The notes under the pieces are model-generated. The model worked only from the letters and a program-made list of their open reading frames with translations. It was not told the origin of the DNA and searched no databases. A stretch of DNA of 64,000 bases from DATMGU01 sp035555315. GTDB lineage: Bacteria; Pseudomonadota; Alphaproteobacteria; ATCC43930; CGMCC-115725. Where the stretch lies: contig DATMGU010000078.1 of assembly GCA_035555315.1 (NCBI GenBank), positions 120,339-184,338 of the forward strand. The letters are read 5' to 3'. Shown piece after piece: positions 33,584-42,443 of the stretch. Made by a program: the position numbers and the translations under genes. Each line of letters opens with the position of its first letter. The first letter of the stretch is position 1.

Positions 33584-34543
33584 ATGGCGGTTTATACCGA
33601 GGTTTCGGATGTCGATCTGCGGCGATTCATCGCCGAATACGATATCGGCGCGGTGCTGTCCTGCAAGGGCATCGCCGAGGGTGTCGAGAACTCCAATTTC
33701 CTGATCGGGACGGAGCGCGGCACCTTCATCCTGACGATCTATGAAAAGCGCGTCGCGCCGCGCGACCTGCCGTTCTTCCTGGGTCTCATGGATCATCTGG
33801 CGGCACGCGGTCTCGCCTGCCCAAGACCGATGGCGGGCCGTGACGGCGTCGTGCTGCGCAGCCTCTGCGGCAAACCCGCGGCGATCATCGAATTCCTCGA
33901 CGGCCTGTGGCCGCGCCAACTGACCGACGCGCATTGCCCCGGCGTGGGCAAGGCGCTTGCCACACTGCATGTCGCCGGCTCGGATTTTACCATGACCCGC
34001 CCCAATGCGCTTTCCGTCGCCGGGTGGCATCGGGAACTCGATGCCTGCCGCGAGCGGGCGCATGAGGTGGAACCCGGCCTGGCCGAGGAATTGGCCGGCG
34101 AACTCGCCACGATCGAGCGTGCGTGGCCGACCGATCTGCCGACCGGGGTCATCCATGCCGATCTGTTCCCGGACAATGTGTTCTTCAAGGGGACGGAGGT
34201 CACCGGCCTGATCGACTTTTATTTCGCCTGCACCGACGCCTATGCCTATGACGTCGCGATCTGCCTCAACGCCTGGTGTTTCGACGACCAGCACCATTTC
34301 GTGCCGAGCCGCGCCCGCGCGCTGCTGAGCGCGTATCAAGAGGTCCGGCCATTCACCGCCGCCGAGCGGGCCGCCATGCCGCTGCTGGCCCGCGGCGGCG
34401 CACTACGCTTCCTGCTGACCCGGCTCCATGACTGGTTGAACCGACCACCCGGCGCGCTGGTCCAGCCGAAGGACCCACGCGAATACCTGATGAAGCTGCG
34501 GTTCCACCGGACCATCCCCGGACCCGAGGGATACGGGCTGTGA
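33584..34543 (+). CDS. thrB: Homoserine kinase (ThrB, APH-fold type II)
   Basis: This protein of 319 residues has an aminoglycoside-phosphotransferase fold. The N terminus MAVYTEVSDVDLRRFIAEYD and VENSNFLIGTERGTFILTIYE are characteristic of type II homoserine kinases. The catalytic loop is GVIHADLFPDNVFF and the metal site is IDFYFACTDAYAYDVAI. It phosphorylates homoserine in threonine synthesis. ispH-thrB-rnhA is a recurrent alphaproteobacterial order, and the stop overlaps rnhA by four bases (GTGA). Confidence 0.94.
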   Translation: MAVYTEVSDVDLRRFIAEYDIGAVLSCKGIAEGVENSNFLIGTERGTFILTIYEKRVAPRDLPFFLGLMDHLAARGLACPRPMAGRDGVVLRSLCGKPAAIIEFLDGLWPRQLTDAHCPGVGKALATLHVAGSDFTMTRPNALSVAGWHRELDACRERAHEVEPGLAEELAGELATIERAWPTDLPTGVIHADLFPDNVFFKGTEVTGLIDFYFACTDAYAYDVAICLNAWCFDDQHHFVPSRARALLSAYQEVRPFTAAERAAMPLLARGGALRFLLTRLHDWLNRPPGALVQPKDPREYLMKLRFHRTIPGPEGYGL

Positions 34544-35007
34544 CGGCGGCGGAGGCAGCGCCGCCGCTCGTCGAGATCTTCACCGATGGCGCGTGCAGCG
34601 GCAATCCGGGGCCTGGCGGCTGGGGCACCATCCTGCGCTTCGGCGCCGTCGAAAAGGAGCTGTTCGGTTATGAATCGCCGACCACCAACAACCGCATGGA
34701 GTTGTTGGCGGCGATCAGCGGTCTGGAAGCCTTGAAGCGCCCGGCCCAGGTGCGGTTGCACACCGATAGCCAGTATCTGCGCGACGGCATCACCAAATAC
34801 ATCCATGCCTGGAAGCGTCGCGGATGGAAAACCGCCGACAACAAGCCGGTCAAGAATATCGACCTATGGGTCCGGCTCGAGGCGGCGATGGCACCCCATC
34901 AGGTCGAGTGGCTTTGGGTCAAAGGCCATGCCGGCCACCCGGAGAACGAACGTGCCGACGCGCTGGCGCGTCAAGGGGTCGCCGCGGCACGCGCGGCGGC
35001 CCCTTGA
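34540..35007 (+). CDS. rnhA: Ribonuclease HI
   Basis: This protein of 155 residues has the four-acid active site: Asp in IFTDGACSGNPGPGGWG, Glu in NRMELLAAISGLEAL, Asp in HTDSQYLRDGI and Asp in NERADALARQG. The basic loop WKRRGWKTADNKPVKN that helps bind RNA:DNA hybrids is present. GTG is the start, coupled to thrB. It removes RNA from hybrids during replication and repair. Confidence 0.96.
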   Translation: MTAAEAAPPLVEIFTDGACSGNPGPGGWGTILRFGAVEKELFGYESPTTNNRMELLAAISGLEALKRPAQVRLHTDSQYLRDGITKYIHAWKRRGWKTADNKPVKNIDLWVRLEAAMAPHQVEWLWVKGHAGHPENERADALARQGVAAARAAAP

Positions 35008-35029
35008 CGCCTCTTCCTTAAGTTCCCGC

Positions 35030-35512
35030 TCAGAGGGCCTGCAGCACCGCGTCGGCCGTGGAAACCTCAAAGGCGCCGGGCTGCTCGACATTGAGCTTCT
35101 TCACCACGCCGTTCTCGACGACCATGGCATAGCGTTGCGAGCGCAGGCCCATGCCATAGCCCGTGCCATCCATCACCAGGCCAAGCTCCTTGGTGAAATC
35201 GCCATTGCCATCGGCCAGCAGCATGACCTTGTCTTCGACCTTCTGGTCCTTGCCCCAGGCGCCCATGACGAAGGCATCGTTCACCGAGACGCAGGCGACC
35301 AGATCGACGCCCTTGGCCTTAAGCGCCTGCTCCTGAGCGACGAAACCAGGCAGATGCTTTGCCGAGCAGGTCGGGGTGAATGCGCCGGGCACGGCGAACA
35401 GCACGACTTTCTTGCCGGCGAACAGCTCGTCGGTCAGCAGTTCTTTCATGCCGTCGGCGCTCATATGTTTCAACTTCGCCGACGGGATCTTGTCGCCAAC
35501 CTTGATGGTCAT
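35030..35512 (-). CDS. Peroxiredoxin, Prx5 type
   Basis: This protein of 160 residues has the peroxidatic Cys49 in VPGAFTPTCSAKHLPGF, the PRX5-type motif (PGAFTPxCS). It reduces hydroperoxides, probably using glutathione/glutaredoxin or thioredoxin as donor. It starts MTIKVGDKIPSAKL; the 28 codons further upstream do not fit the family. It is convergent with rnhA and divergent from yqgE. Confidence 0.93.
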   Translation of the reverse strand: MTIKVGDKIPSAKLKHMSADGMKELLTDELFAGKKVVLFAVPGAFTPTCSAKHLPGFVAQEQALKAKGVDLVACVSVNDAFVMGAWGKDQKVEDKVMLLADGNGDFTKELGLVMDGTGYGMGLRSQRYAMVVENGVVKKLNVEQPGAFEVSTADAVLQAL

Positions 35513-35688
35513 CTGAAAAACCCTTCTGGTTTGTTCGCGGGGGGAATGAGCTGAGGGCGGACAATATCGCCAATGATGGAAAAAATCACCCGCCACGCGA
35601 TCTCTGTATCTGCCTCCGGATCGTTCAATGGAAGATCACGGCCGCGCCGACCTTGCGGGAGCGCCGGTCGGAGGTTATTTCAAGAGAC

Positions 35689-36336
35689 ATGCCTAAATCG
35701 CCGCCCTCCAAGCCACCTTCCCACGATCTCGATCCCGAGAGCGACCCGTTTCGTCAGATTCCCGACGGAGGCGTCGGCAAGGCCGGCTATCTGACCGGCC
35801 AATTGCTGATCGCGATGCCGCAGATGCGGGATCCGCGATTCGCGCGGTCGGTTCTGTACATCTGTTCGCACAGCGCCAAGGGCGCCATGGGCATTGTCGT
35901 CAATAAGGTCCTGGACAATCTGACCCTGCCGGAATTGATGGAACATCTATCGGTTCCGACCACGATCGAGCTACCGCCGAACCGAATCCATTTTGGGGGT
36001 CCGGTGGATACCGCACGCGGCTTTGTCCTGCACAGCTGCGATTATATCGAAAACGATACGATGGTTATCGGGCATGATCTGGCGCTGACCGCGACGCTGG
36101 AAATCCTAAAGGCGATCGGGCGCGGCGACGGCCCGCGCCAAAATCTGCTGGCGCTCGGCTTCGCCGGTTGGGAACCGGGGCAGCTGGATGCGGAAATCCA
36201 GGCCAATAGCTGGCTGAACGCGCCGGCCGACGAAGCCATCGTGTTCGATGACGCAATAGACAGCAAATGGCAGCGGGCAATCGCCAAGCTGGGCGTCGAT
36301 GCCACCCTCCTCTCTGGTGAAGCTGGCCGCGCTTAA
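35689..36336 (+). CDS. yqgE: YqgE/AlgH family protein (UPF0301)
   Basis: This protein of 215 residues contains LTGQLLIAMPQMRDPRFARS and GAMGIVVNKVLDNLTLPELM, both diagnostic of the UPF0301 family. HFGGPVDTARGFVLHS and LLALGFAGWEPGQLDAEIQANSW complete the pattern; the last would exceed the usual conserved block but is intact. The biochemical role is unknown; AlgH was named in Pseudomonas as an alginate regulator. The start at 35689 lies 14 bases after GGAGG; a TTG at 35653 would add 12 residues. Confidence 0.9.
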   Translation: MPKSPPSKPPSHDLDPESDPFRQIPDGGVGKAGYLTGQLLIAMPQMRDPRFARSVLYICSHSAKGAMGIVVNKVLDNLTLPELMEHLSVPTTIELPPNRIHFGGPVDTARGFVLHSCDYIENDTMVIGHDLALTATLEILKAIGRGDGPRQNLLALGFAGWEPGQLDAEIQANSWLNAPADEAIVFDDAIDSKWQRAIAKLGVDATLLSGEAGRA

Positions 36337-36428
36337 GCACGACCGCCGACCTTCCCCCAGGGCGTCGCGCGCCGACATTTCCCCACGGGCATGACGCCCG
36401 GACTTTACGCCTTCTTCATCGACCGTGC

Positions 36429-36464
36429 TCCATACTGTCGAGCAGTAGGTTCCATACGGTCGAG
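36429..36464. promoter_or_regulatory. Candidate tandem operator upstream of the response regulator
   Basis: TCCATACTGTCGAG (36429-36442) and TCCATACGGTCGAG (36451-36464) are 14-base copies with one mismatch, offset by 22 bases (about two helical turns). The first overlaps an inverted repeat TACTG-N5-CAGTA at 36433-36447. This arrangement suits a dimeric regulator bound on one face of the DNA. Confidence 0.5.
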
Positions 36465-36472
36465 TTCTGCAT

Positions 36473-36488
36473 CCGGGGAGATCCCCGG
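36473..36488 (+). other. Hairpin in the leader of the response-regulator operon
   Basis: CCGGGG-AGAT-CCCCGG is a 6-bp stem with a four-base loop, 40 bases before the ATG at 36528. It could affect leader stability; alternatively it is part of the operator region just upstream. Confidence 0.4.
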
Positions 36489-36527
36489 CTCCCGATCGGA
36501 ACAGACGGACGTAATGGGGGAACCGAT

Positions 36528-36896
36528 ATGCCGCGTATTCTGATCATCGATGACGACCAAGCCGTGCGCTTCACCATCCAGGCCATTCTGCAGCGGGAAG
36601 GTTATGAGGTCGTCTGCGCGAGTGACGGCGACCAGGGTCTGCGCGCGCTGGAGCGGGTCAACCCTCATCTGATCATCACCGACATCATCATGCCGAACAA
36701 GGAAGGGCTCGCGACCATCATGGAGATCCGGGCGCACGACACCAAGACGCCGATCATCGCCATGTCGGGTGGCGGTCGCACGGGCAACATGGATTTCCTG
36801 AAGATGGCCGAGACGATCGGCGCGAACGAAGTGCTGCCGAAGCCATTCGAACGAGATCACCTGACCGCCGCCGTTCGCCGCCTGCTGGCCGACTGA
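36528..36896 (+). CDS. Receiver-only response regulator (CheY/DivK-like)
   Basis: This protein of 122 residues consists of one receiver domain. The acidic pocket is Asp8-Asp9, the phosphoacceptor Asp52 is in LIITDIIMP, Ser80 takes the Thr/Ser switch position (IIAMSGGG) and Lys105 the conserved Lys (LPKPF). There is no output domain, so it acts through protein partners. It starts a plus-strand run with the degenerate GGDEF/EAL-like gene (42-base gap), the binding protein and the kinase, making the kinase at 39301 its likely phosphodonor. GGGGGAACCGAT is its ribosome binding site. Confidence 0.93.
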   Translation: MPRILIIDDDQAVRFTIQAILQREGYEVVCASDGDQGLRALERVNPHLIITDIIMPNKEGLATIMEIRAHDTKTPIIAMSGGGRTGNMDFLKMAETIGANEVLPKPFERDHLTAAVRRLLAD

Positions 36897-36938
36897 TCAC
36901 CCCTGACAGCGCCCGATAGCCAGAGACAATCCCCCGCC

Positions 36939-38273
36939 ATGTCCATTCGCGAAGCCGCCCTTAATCTCTTTACCCGCCGCGAGCCCGAGAGCAAGCCGAC
37001 CCAACCGGCGGCCAAGGCGACGGCCCCCAAGGCGGGGGTGGCGCGGCCGAGTGCCGAGGCTCAGGCGGCCGCCTTGACGGCCAAGCTGCGCGGCGTCCTG
37101 CAGGGTCAAAAGCAGGTCGTCACCGGCGCTTTCCATCTGATCGGCCTTGCCGAGGTCCGCGAGAGGCTGGGCGACGATTGGTCGCGCGTTCAGGATAAGG
37201 TTCATCTCTATACCCAACGCATCATCGAGCGCCATCTATCGCCGCGGGACGTCTATTTCCCCTGCGGCGACGAAGACTATGTCCTGGTATTCGCGTCGAT
37301 GGATAAGACAGCGGCGCAGTTCTTTTGCGCCAAAATCATTCAGGAACTGCACCTGAAACTGTTCGGCGACAGCGATACGCGCGAAATCACGGTTCGCGTC
37401 GCCGTCGGCGAGGTCGACGGATCCGTCCATCTGGAAGAAATGACCGTCGGCGATCTGCTGCGCGGTGCGTCCGTCGACCCGGCAGCGGATGAAGCGATCG
37501 AGCCCTCGGCGGCGCCCGCCACCGGGCCGCGGAAATTGGGTATCCCCGTGGTGACGCATCGCCCTGTCTGGGACGTGCGTCGCGAAGTTCTATCGACCTA
37601 TTTCACCCGCTATAGCCTGACCGAGGCGAGCCCGCGGGATCCCAAATCCGCCATCGAGCGGTTGACGGCCGAAGAACACACCCTGATCGACGTGGAAGTC
37701 CTGCGCTCGGGCATCGATCTGCTGACCGAGCTTTTCGAGAACAAGTTTCGCCTGAGACTCTCCTTTCCGGTGAATTTCGAGACGATGGCATTCGCGACCG
37801 GCCGCCGCAGCTATGTCTCGATATGCCAAATGATACCGGAGCATGTTCGCAAGCTGGCCGCCTTTGAACTGGTGGATCTGCCGGCCGGCATTCCCTATGT
37901 GCGGCTGTCGGAAGTGACGACTCCGCTGCGGCCGTTCAGCGGCCTGATCCTCGCCACCACCGATTGGTACCGGGCGGATCTTACGCCATACGCCAATGCC
38001 GGTATCAGCGTGGTCAACGCGGTCATTCCACCGACCGCCGACGAAAAGACCGTCCTCGCCGATATGGATCGGTTCGCACGCGCCGCGGAGAAAGCCGGGT
38101 TGCAAAGTTCGATCGAAGGCGTCGGCACATCCAGTCTGGCGCTCGCCGCGAAGGGGGCGGGCATCGGCTTCATCTCCGGCGACCGCATCGGCAAATGCGT
38201 CGAGGTGCCGGAGCACATGCTGCACATCAGCTGGAAAGAACTCTATTTCGGCCAACGTACGACCGGATCGTAA
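36939..38273 (+). CDS. Degenerate GGDEF/EAL-like signalling protein
   Basis: This soluble protein of 444 residues lacks recognisable membrane segments. An Ala/Pro-rich head (15-45) is followed by a region (about 55-170) with a GGDEF-like fold, where RDVYFPCGDEDYVLVFAS at 103-120 aligns with the active loop but reads CGDED. After a Pro/Ala linker, residues 195-440 resemble an EAL domain: LRLSFPVNFETMAF, AAEKAGLQSSIEGVGTSS and GIGFISGDRIG match EAL core strands, but the EAL motif itself and metal acids are not evident. It is likely a non-catalytic effector or receptor protein. The assignment rests on pattern reading and is not certain. Confidence 0.62.
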   Translation: MSIREAALNLFTRREPESKPTQPAAKATAPKAGVARPSAEAQAAALTAKLRGVLQGQKQVVTGAFHLIGLAEVRERLGDDWSRVQDKVHLYTQRIIERHLSPRDVYFPCGDEDYVLVFASMDKTAAQFFCAKIIQELHLKLFGDSDTREITVRVAVGEVDGSVHLEEMTVGDLLRGASVDPAADEAIEPSAAPATGPRKLGIPVVTHRPVWDVRREVLSTYFTRYSLTEASPRDPKSAIERLTAEEHTLIDVEVLRSGIDLLTELFENKFRLRLSFPVNFETMAFATGRRSYVSICQMIPEHVRKLAAFELVDLPAGIPYVRLSEVTTPLRPFSGLILATTDWYRADLTPYANAGISVVNAVIPPTADEKTVLADMDRFARAAEKAGLQSSIEGVGTSSLALAAKGAGIGFISGDRIGKCVEVPEHMLHISWKELYFGQRTTGS

Positions 38274-38339
38274 CCCATGTCAGGCGGATCGATAGCCACT
38301 CGCGCCACAACCTTTGAACAGGGAGGTTCAAAGACTGTG

Positions 38340-39278
38340 ATGACACGTTCTCTCTTCGCGGCGATCGGCATCGTCTGGGCCATCGCGATCACCCCGCTCA
38401 CCGCGTCGGCGGCCGATGCCGAGATTAAAATTGGTTTTGCCGTTGCTAATTTACGGGCGAATTTCTTCCATCAAATCAAGGAATCGATCGAAAAGGCCGG
38501 CAAGGAAGCCGGCGTGACGGTGATCACCGTCGACGCCGATGGCGATCCGGCCACCCAGGTCAATCAGGTCCTCAACCTGCTGATAGACCCGAACATCGCC
38601 GCCCTGATCTACATCCCGACCGGAAGCATTTCCGCGGCGTTGCCGCTGGTGGCCGCCAAAGCGGTCGGCATTCCCACCGTTGCGATCGACCGCAATCCAC
38701 CGGGATCACCCGCCGATACCTTCATCGCCAGCGACAGTGTCACCGGAGCCCGGACGCTGGGGGCTTGGGTGGTGCAACAAGTCGGCGGCATCGGCAAGGT
38801 CGCCATCATACAGGGCCAGCTCGGCACCACGCCCGAGTTGGATCGCGATCAGGGCTTCAACGAGGCATTGGCGGAGGCGCCAGGCATGCAGGTCGTGACC
38901 AAGCAGGCAAGCGCCGCGTGGCAGCAGGATGAAGGCTTCGCAATCACCCAGGACATACTGCAACGCGACCCGTCGATCACGGTGATCTTCGGCCGCGCCG
39001 ATGCCCTGGCCCTGGGTGCCGCACAAGCCGTGAAGCTGGCCCATCTCGATCACAAAGTGCTCGTGGTGGGTTTCGACGGCGACGTCACCGGCCTCAAGGC
39101 CATCCAGAACGGCGTGCTGGACGCCACCATGACGCAGCGCCCGCAGCAGATCGGCCGCATGGCCCTGCATTCGGCGCTGGACCTCATCGCCCATAAGCCG
39201 GTGCCCCCGGTGCAATTGCAGCAGACGACGCTGACCACCCGGGAAAACGTCGCCCAATTCATCGACAATCATCCCTGA
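38340..39278 (+). CDS. Periplasmic sugar-binding-like protein (RbsB family)
   Basis: This protein of 312 residues has a signal peptide (SLFAAIGIVWAIAITPLTASA, cleavage near ADAEIK when trimmed) and the periplasmic-binding protein type 1 fold: IKIGFAVANLRANFFHQIKE, VITVDADGDPATQ, AALIYIPTG, PTVAIDRNPPG and VVGFDGDVTGLKAIQNG. It resembles ribose/galactose binding proteins. There is no ABC permease or ATPase gene beside it; instead the histidine kinase gene follows by 22 bases. A role as ligand sensor for the kinase is therefore likely. GTG at 38337 is an alternative start; GGGAGG precedes both. Confidence 0.88.
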   Translation: MTRSLFAAIGIVWAIAITPLTASAADAEIKIGFAVANLRANFFHQIKESIEKAGKEAGVTVITVDADGDPATQVNQVLNLLIDPNIAALIYIPTGSISAALPLVAAKAVGIPTVAIDRNPPGSPADTFIASDSVTGARTLGAWVVQQVGGIGKVAIIQGQLGTTPELDRDQGFNEALAEAPGMQVVTKQASAAWQQDEGFAITQDILQRDPSITVIFGRADALALGAAQAVKLAHLDHKVLVVGFDGDVTGLKAIQNGVLDATMTQRPQQIGRMALHSALDLIAHKPVPPVQLQQTTLTTRENVAQFIDNHP

Positions 39279-39300
39279 GCCGGCATCCCAGGAGATTTCG

Positions 39301-41841
39301 ATGCGTGACACAGAGGCTGAAGGTTCAGCCGCCCAATCGGAGGCTCCCCCTTGGCGCCGTTGGCTCCTCTCGCCTTCGCTGCTTTTCCGACAGCTGCCAG
39401 TGGCGGTGCACCTACCCTTGTTGATCGTCAGCCTGGTGGCGATCGCCGTCGGATGCGTGGGGTTGCTGAGCTATTTGCGGTCGAGCGAACAGGTCGCCGC
39501 GATAACCGGCGAGCGGCTGCAGGTCATCGCCCAGAACCGTCAAGTGCTGTTGAACGACTATATCGACGACGCCAGCCGCCAGTTGGAGATCTTCGCGGAT
39601 AACCCGGCCACGGCATTCGTCATGAGCTCGTTCACCAGCTCCTATATGGCGATCGACGGCGATGTCCGCGCCGTTCTGCAGCACGCCTTCATCGAGCGCG
39701 CAACCATCCCCATCGATCAGCGGGGTGAGTTGGGGGAGCCCGATGACGGCTCGCTTTACGCCGCTTCCCATACACGCTTCCACCCGAGTCTCCGACTAAC
39801 CGCGGATGCCGCGAAGGTGGCCGATCTCTATCTGATCGATCGACAGGGCGAAATCATCTACACCGTGCAAAAATCGGCTGATTTCGCGGCATCCCTCGCC
39901 GATCCGACTCTGGTTGACGGGCCCCTAAGCGCCGTCCATGCGCGGGCCATGGCCGCCGCCGACGCCCTCGCATTCAGCAGACCCGGCATGCCGGACAAGC
40001 CCGGCATGACGACGCAGGATTTCCAGTTCCATGTGCCGATCCGCGAGCCGGCGATGTTCATTGGCCGCGCCGTGAAGACGGAGAGCGGACGGGTCATCGG
40101 CACGGCTGTGTTCCGCCTCTCGAACACTCTTCTGAAAACCATCATGCAGGACCCGACCGGCCTGGCGCGGACCGGCGACGCTATCCTGGTCGGCCCTGAC
40201 GGATTGCTGCGGTCGGAAAGCCGGCTGAGTAACGGGTCGTCCACCCTATTGACCAAGGTGGAGGGGAGCGAAGCCGCCACTCGGGCGCTGTCCGGCGCGT
40301 CGGGCACGATGCTGGGGGATGATCACCTTGGACGGCCGGCCCTGCTGGCCTATCAGCCGATCAGCCTGGGCGGCCAGAGAGTTGCCTTGATCGTATCGTT
40401 GGAGAACGAGGAAGCGTTCGCGACGGCGCGGCATCTTGCAAAAGAACTGGCCGTGACCGCGATAGCCAGCCTGATCATCATAGCCTTGGCGGGCATTCTC
40501 TATGCGAGATCGATTACCCGACCGTTGGGTCAGATGGCCGGGCTGATGCAAAAGCTGGCCGGAGGTGACGCCGGCGTCGCCGTGGTGGGGGCCGCCCGCG
40601 GCGACGAGATCGGCGCCATGGCGCGGGCCGTCGAGGTATTCAAGCGGAACGCCGCCGAAGTCCAGCGGCTGTCGGTCGAACAGGAGCGGCACCGGGCCGA
40701 AACGAAGGTACAGGAGCTGCGCCACCATTTCGACATGGCCATAGACAGCACTCGACAGGCGATAGCGCTCTTCGATACCGAGGATCGGCTAGTGGCCTGC
40801 AACGCACCTTATGTCGATCTGCACAAAGACCGCTCGGGCAAAAGCCCGGAGCGGTCATCGATCATCGGGCTGACATTTCAGCAGGCGCTGGAGATCCGGC
40901 TCGACACTGGCATTTATGGCGACGTTGACGATAGGGAACAGTTCATCGCCGACCGCCTCATCCGGTTCCACGGTATATCGGATTGCGCCGTGATACTGCT
41001 CTCCGACGGGCGCTGGATGCAGATAGACAACCGGCACACGCCGGATGAGACAGTCATCAATGTGTGGACAGATATCACCACCCTCAAAGCCGCCGAGGCG
41101 CAGCAGCGCGCGTTGGAGATGCAGTTGCAGCACTCGCAACGGCTGGAAGCACTCGGCACCATGGCGGGCGGCATCGCTCACGACCTCAACAACACGCTGG
41201 TTCCGATCCTCGGCCTTACCCAATTGATGGGCGAGATGCTGCCGGAAACCGGCGGAGAGAGAGAAATCCTCGGCGTCATCGTCGATGCCGCCACGCGCGC
41301 CAAGGGATTGGTGCGCCAGATCCTCGCGTTCAGCCGGAAAGAACAAGGCCACCGCAAGGTGTTCGACTTCGCGGCATTGGTGCGTGAGGCCCTGACCATG
41401 ACGCGCTCCGCGATTCCGGCGACCATCCAGATCGATCACAATATCCAGGACATCCCGCTGGTGGATGGTGATGAAGGCCAATTCCATCAGGTGCTGGTCA
41501 ATCTGATAACCAACGCGGCGCAGGCGATCGGCAGCGGTACCGGAGGCGTCATCACCATCACCTTGGGACCGGCCCCCGACGATCCAGCAGCCATTCGGCT
41601 GACGGTTCAGGATTCCGGCTGCGGCATGGACGAGGCGACACGGGCGCGTATCTTCGAGCCGTTCTTCACCACCAAGCCGGTCAACGAAGGAACTGGCCTC
41701 GGTCTATCCGTCGTCCATGGGATCGTCAGTGCCCATGGCGGGACGATCAGCGTCGCGAGCGAGCCCGGTCAGGGATGCGTTTTCGCAATGACGTTGCCCA
41801 TCGCTCGGGAAAATTCCGAGGCCGATACTCTGGCAGCGTAA
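39301..41841 (+). CDS. Membrane sensor histidine kinase with periplasmic domain, HAMP and PAS
   Basis: This protein of 846 residues has TM1 at about 37-57, a large periplasmic sensor region at 58-378 (double-Cache-like, with VADLYLIDRQGEIIYTV and AILVGPDGLLRSES) and TM2 at 383-402. HAMP lies at 403-455, a PAS-like region at 475-595 (STRQAIALFDTEDRLVACN), HisKA has His627 (GGIAHDLNNTLVPILG), and HATPase has DSGCGMDE and EGTGLGLSVVHGI. There is no receiver at the end. With the binding protein upstream and receiver-only regulator three genes up, it forms a plausible sensory operon like LuxP-LuxQ in design. Confidence 0.9.
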   Translation: MRDTEAEGSAAQSEAPPWRRWLLSPSLLFRQLPVAVHLPLLIVSLVAIAVGCVGLLSYLRSSEQVAAITGERLQVIAQNRQVLLNDYIDDASRQLEIFADNPATAFVMSSFTSSYMAIDGDVRAVLQHAFIERATIPIDQRGELGEPDDGSLYAASHTRFHPSLRLTADAAKVADLYLIDRQGEIIYTVQKSADFAASLADPTLVDGPLSAVHARAMAAADALAFSRPGMPDKPGMTTQDFQFHVPIREPAMFIGRAVKTESGRVIGTAVFRLSNTLLKTIMQDPTGLARTGDAILVGPDGLLRSESRLSNGSSTLLTKVEGSEAATRALSGASGTMLGDDHLGRPALLAYQPISLGGQRVALIVSLENEEAFATARHLAKELAVTAIASLIIIALAGILYARSITRPLGQMAGLMQKLAGGDAGVAVVGAARGDEIGAMARAVEVFKRNAAEVQRLSVEQERHRAETKVQELRHHFDMAIDSTRQAIALFDTEDRLVACNAPYVDLHKDRSGKSPERSSIIGLTFQQALEIRLDTGIYGDVDDREQFIADRLIRFHGISDCAVILLSDGRWMQIDNRHTPDETVINVWTDITTLKAAEAQQRALEMQLQHSQRLEALGTMAGGIAHDLNNTLVPILGLTQLMGEMLPETGGEREILGVIVDAATRAKGLVRQILAFSRKEQGHRKVFDFAALVREALTMTRSAIPATIQIDHNIQDIPLVDGDEGQFHQVLVNLITNAAQAIGSGTGGVITITLGPAPDDPAAIRLTVQDSGCGMDEATRARIFEPFFTTKPVNEGTGLGLSVVHGIVSAHGGTISVASEPGQGCVFAMTLPIARENSEADTLAA

Positions 41842-41859
41842 TACCGAACTCCATTCAGG

Positions 41860-42330
41860 TCAGCGCCTCAGCACATGGGTGATCGACAGCGTCAACACGG
41901 GTTCGCCGTTTTGATTGGTGACGTCACTGCGGATCCGCGCGGTGCCGCGATCGGGCCTGGTGATCGATGGGGCGACCGATAGGACCGTCCACATGACCGA
42001 TAACCGGTCGCCCGGCCGTACCGGCCGACGCCAGCGCACGTCATCCATATTGCTGCCCGCGAGGTTGAGCGCACCAAGCACTCCGGCCCTGACGGCGAGA
42101 CCCAGGCAGGCCGATATCGTCTGCATGCCGCTGGCGACCAGCCCCCCGAAGATCGATGTGGCCGCGGCGGCATCATCCAGGTGAAACGGCTGCGGATCAT
42201 ATGTGCCGGCGAAATCGAGGATCGCGTCGCGGCTGATGACGACATCACCGAGTTCGAACGTCTGGTCGACTGTCAGCTCATCGAAATGCTGGATCGGGGT
42301 AAGTGCGCGCGGCTGGAAGATGACGGGCAA
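41860..42330 (-). CDS. MaoC-like hotdog dehydratase
   Basis: This protein of about 156 residues has the MaoC/(R)-enoyl-CoA hydratase fold: FAGTYDPQPFHLDDAAAATS carries the catalytic Asp and His, and FGGLVASGMQT follows. The start is uncertain: TTG at 42330 has AGAGG six bases upstream, while a GTG at 42381 would add 17 unconserved residues. It probably hydrates enoyl-CoA esters. It is convergent with the histidine kinase, ending 18 bases away. Confidence 0.85.
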   Translation of the reverse strand: MPVIFQPRALTPIQHFDELTVDQTFELGDVVISRDAILDFAGTYDPQPFHLDDAAAATSIFGGLVASGMQTISACLGLAVRAGVLGALNLAGSNMDDVRWRRPVRPGDRLSVMWTVLSVAPSITRPDRGTARIRSDVTNQNGEPVLTLSITHVLRR

Positions 42331-42443
42331 GGCTGGCCTCTGTTGTCGGCTGCGAGAGCGGTCCGGCTGTCGAATCCGCACACCAATGGGACGGATTCAC
42401 CCCGTCTGGCAAGCTTGGTGGTCGGCCATGGCGGCGTCAAAAA

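Noticed and set aside
38340..39278. Component of a sugar ABC importer
   Set aside because: No permease or ATPase gene is within the cluster. The nearest ABC genes (47580-49346) are of the ABC-2 exporter type on the other strand.
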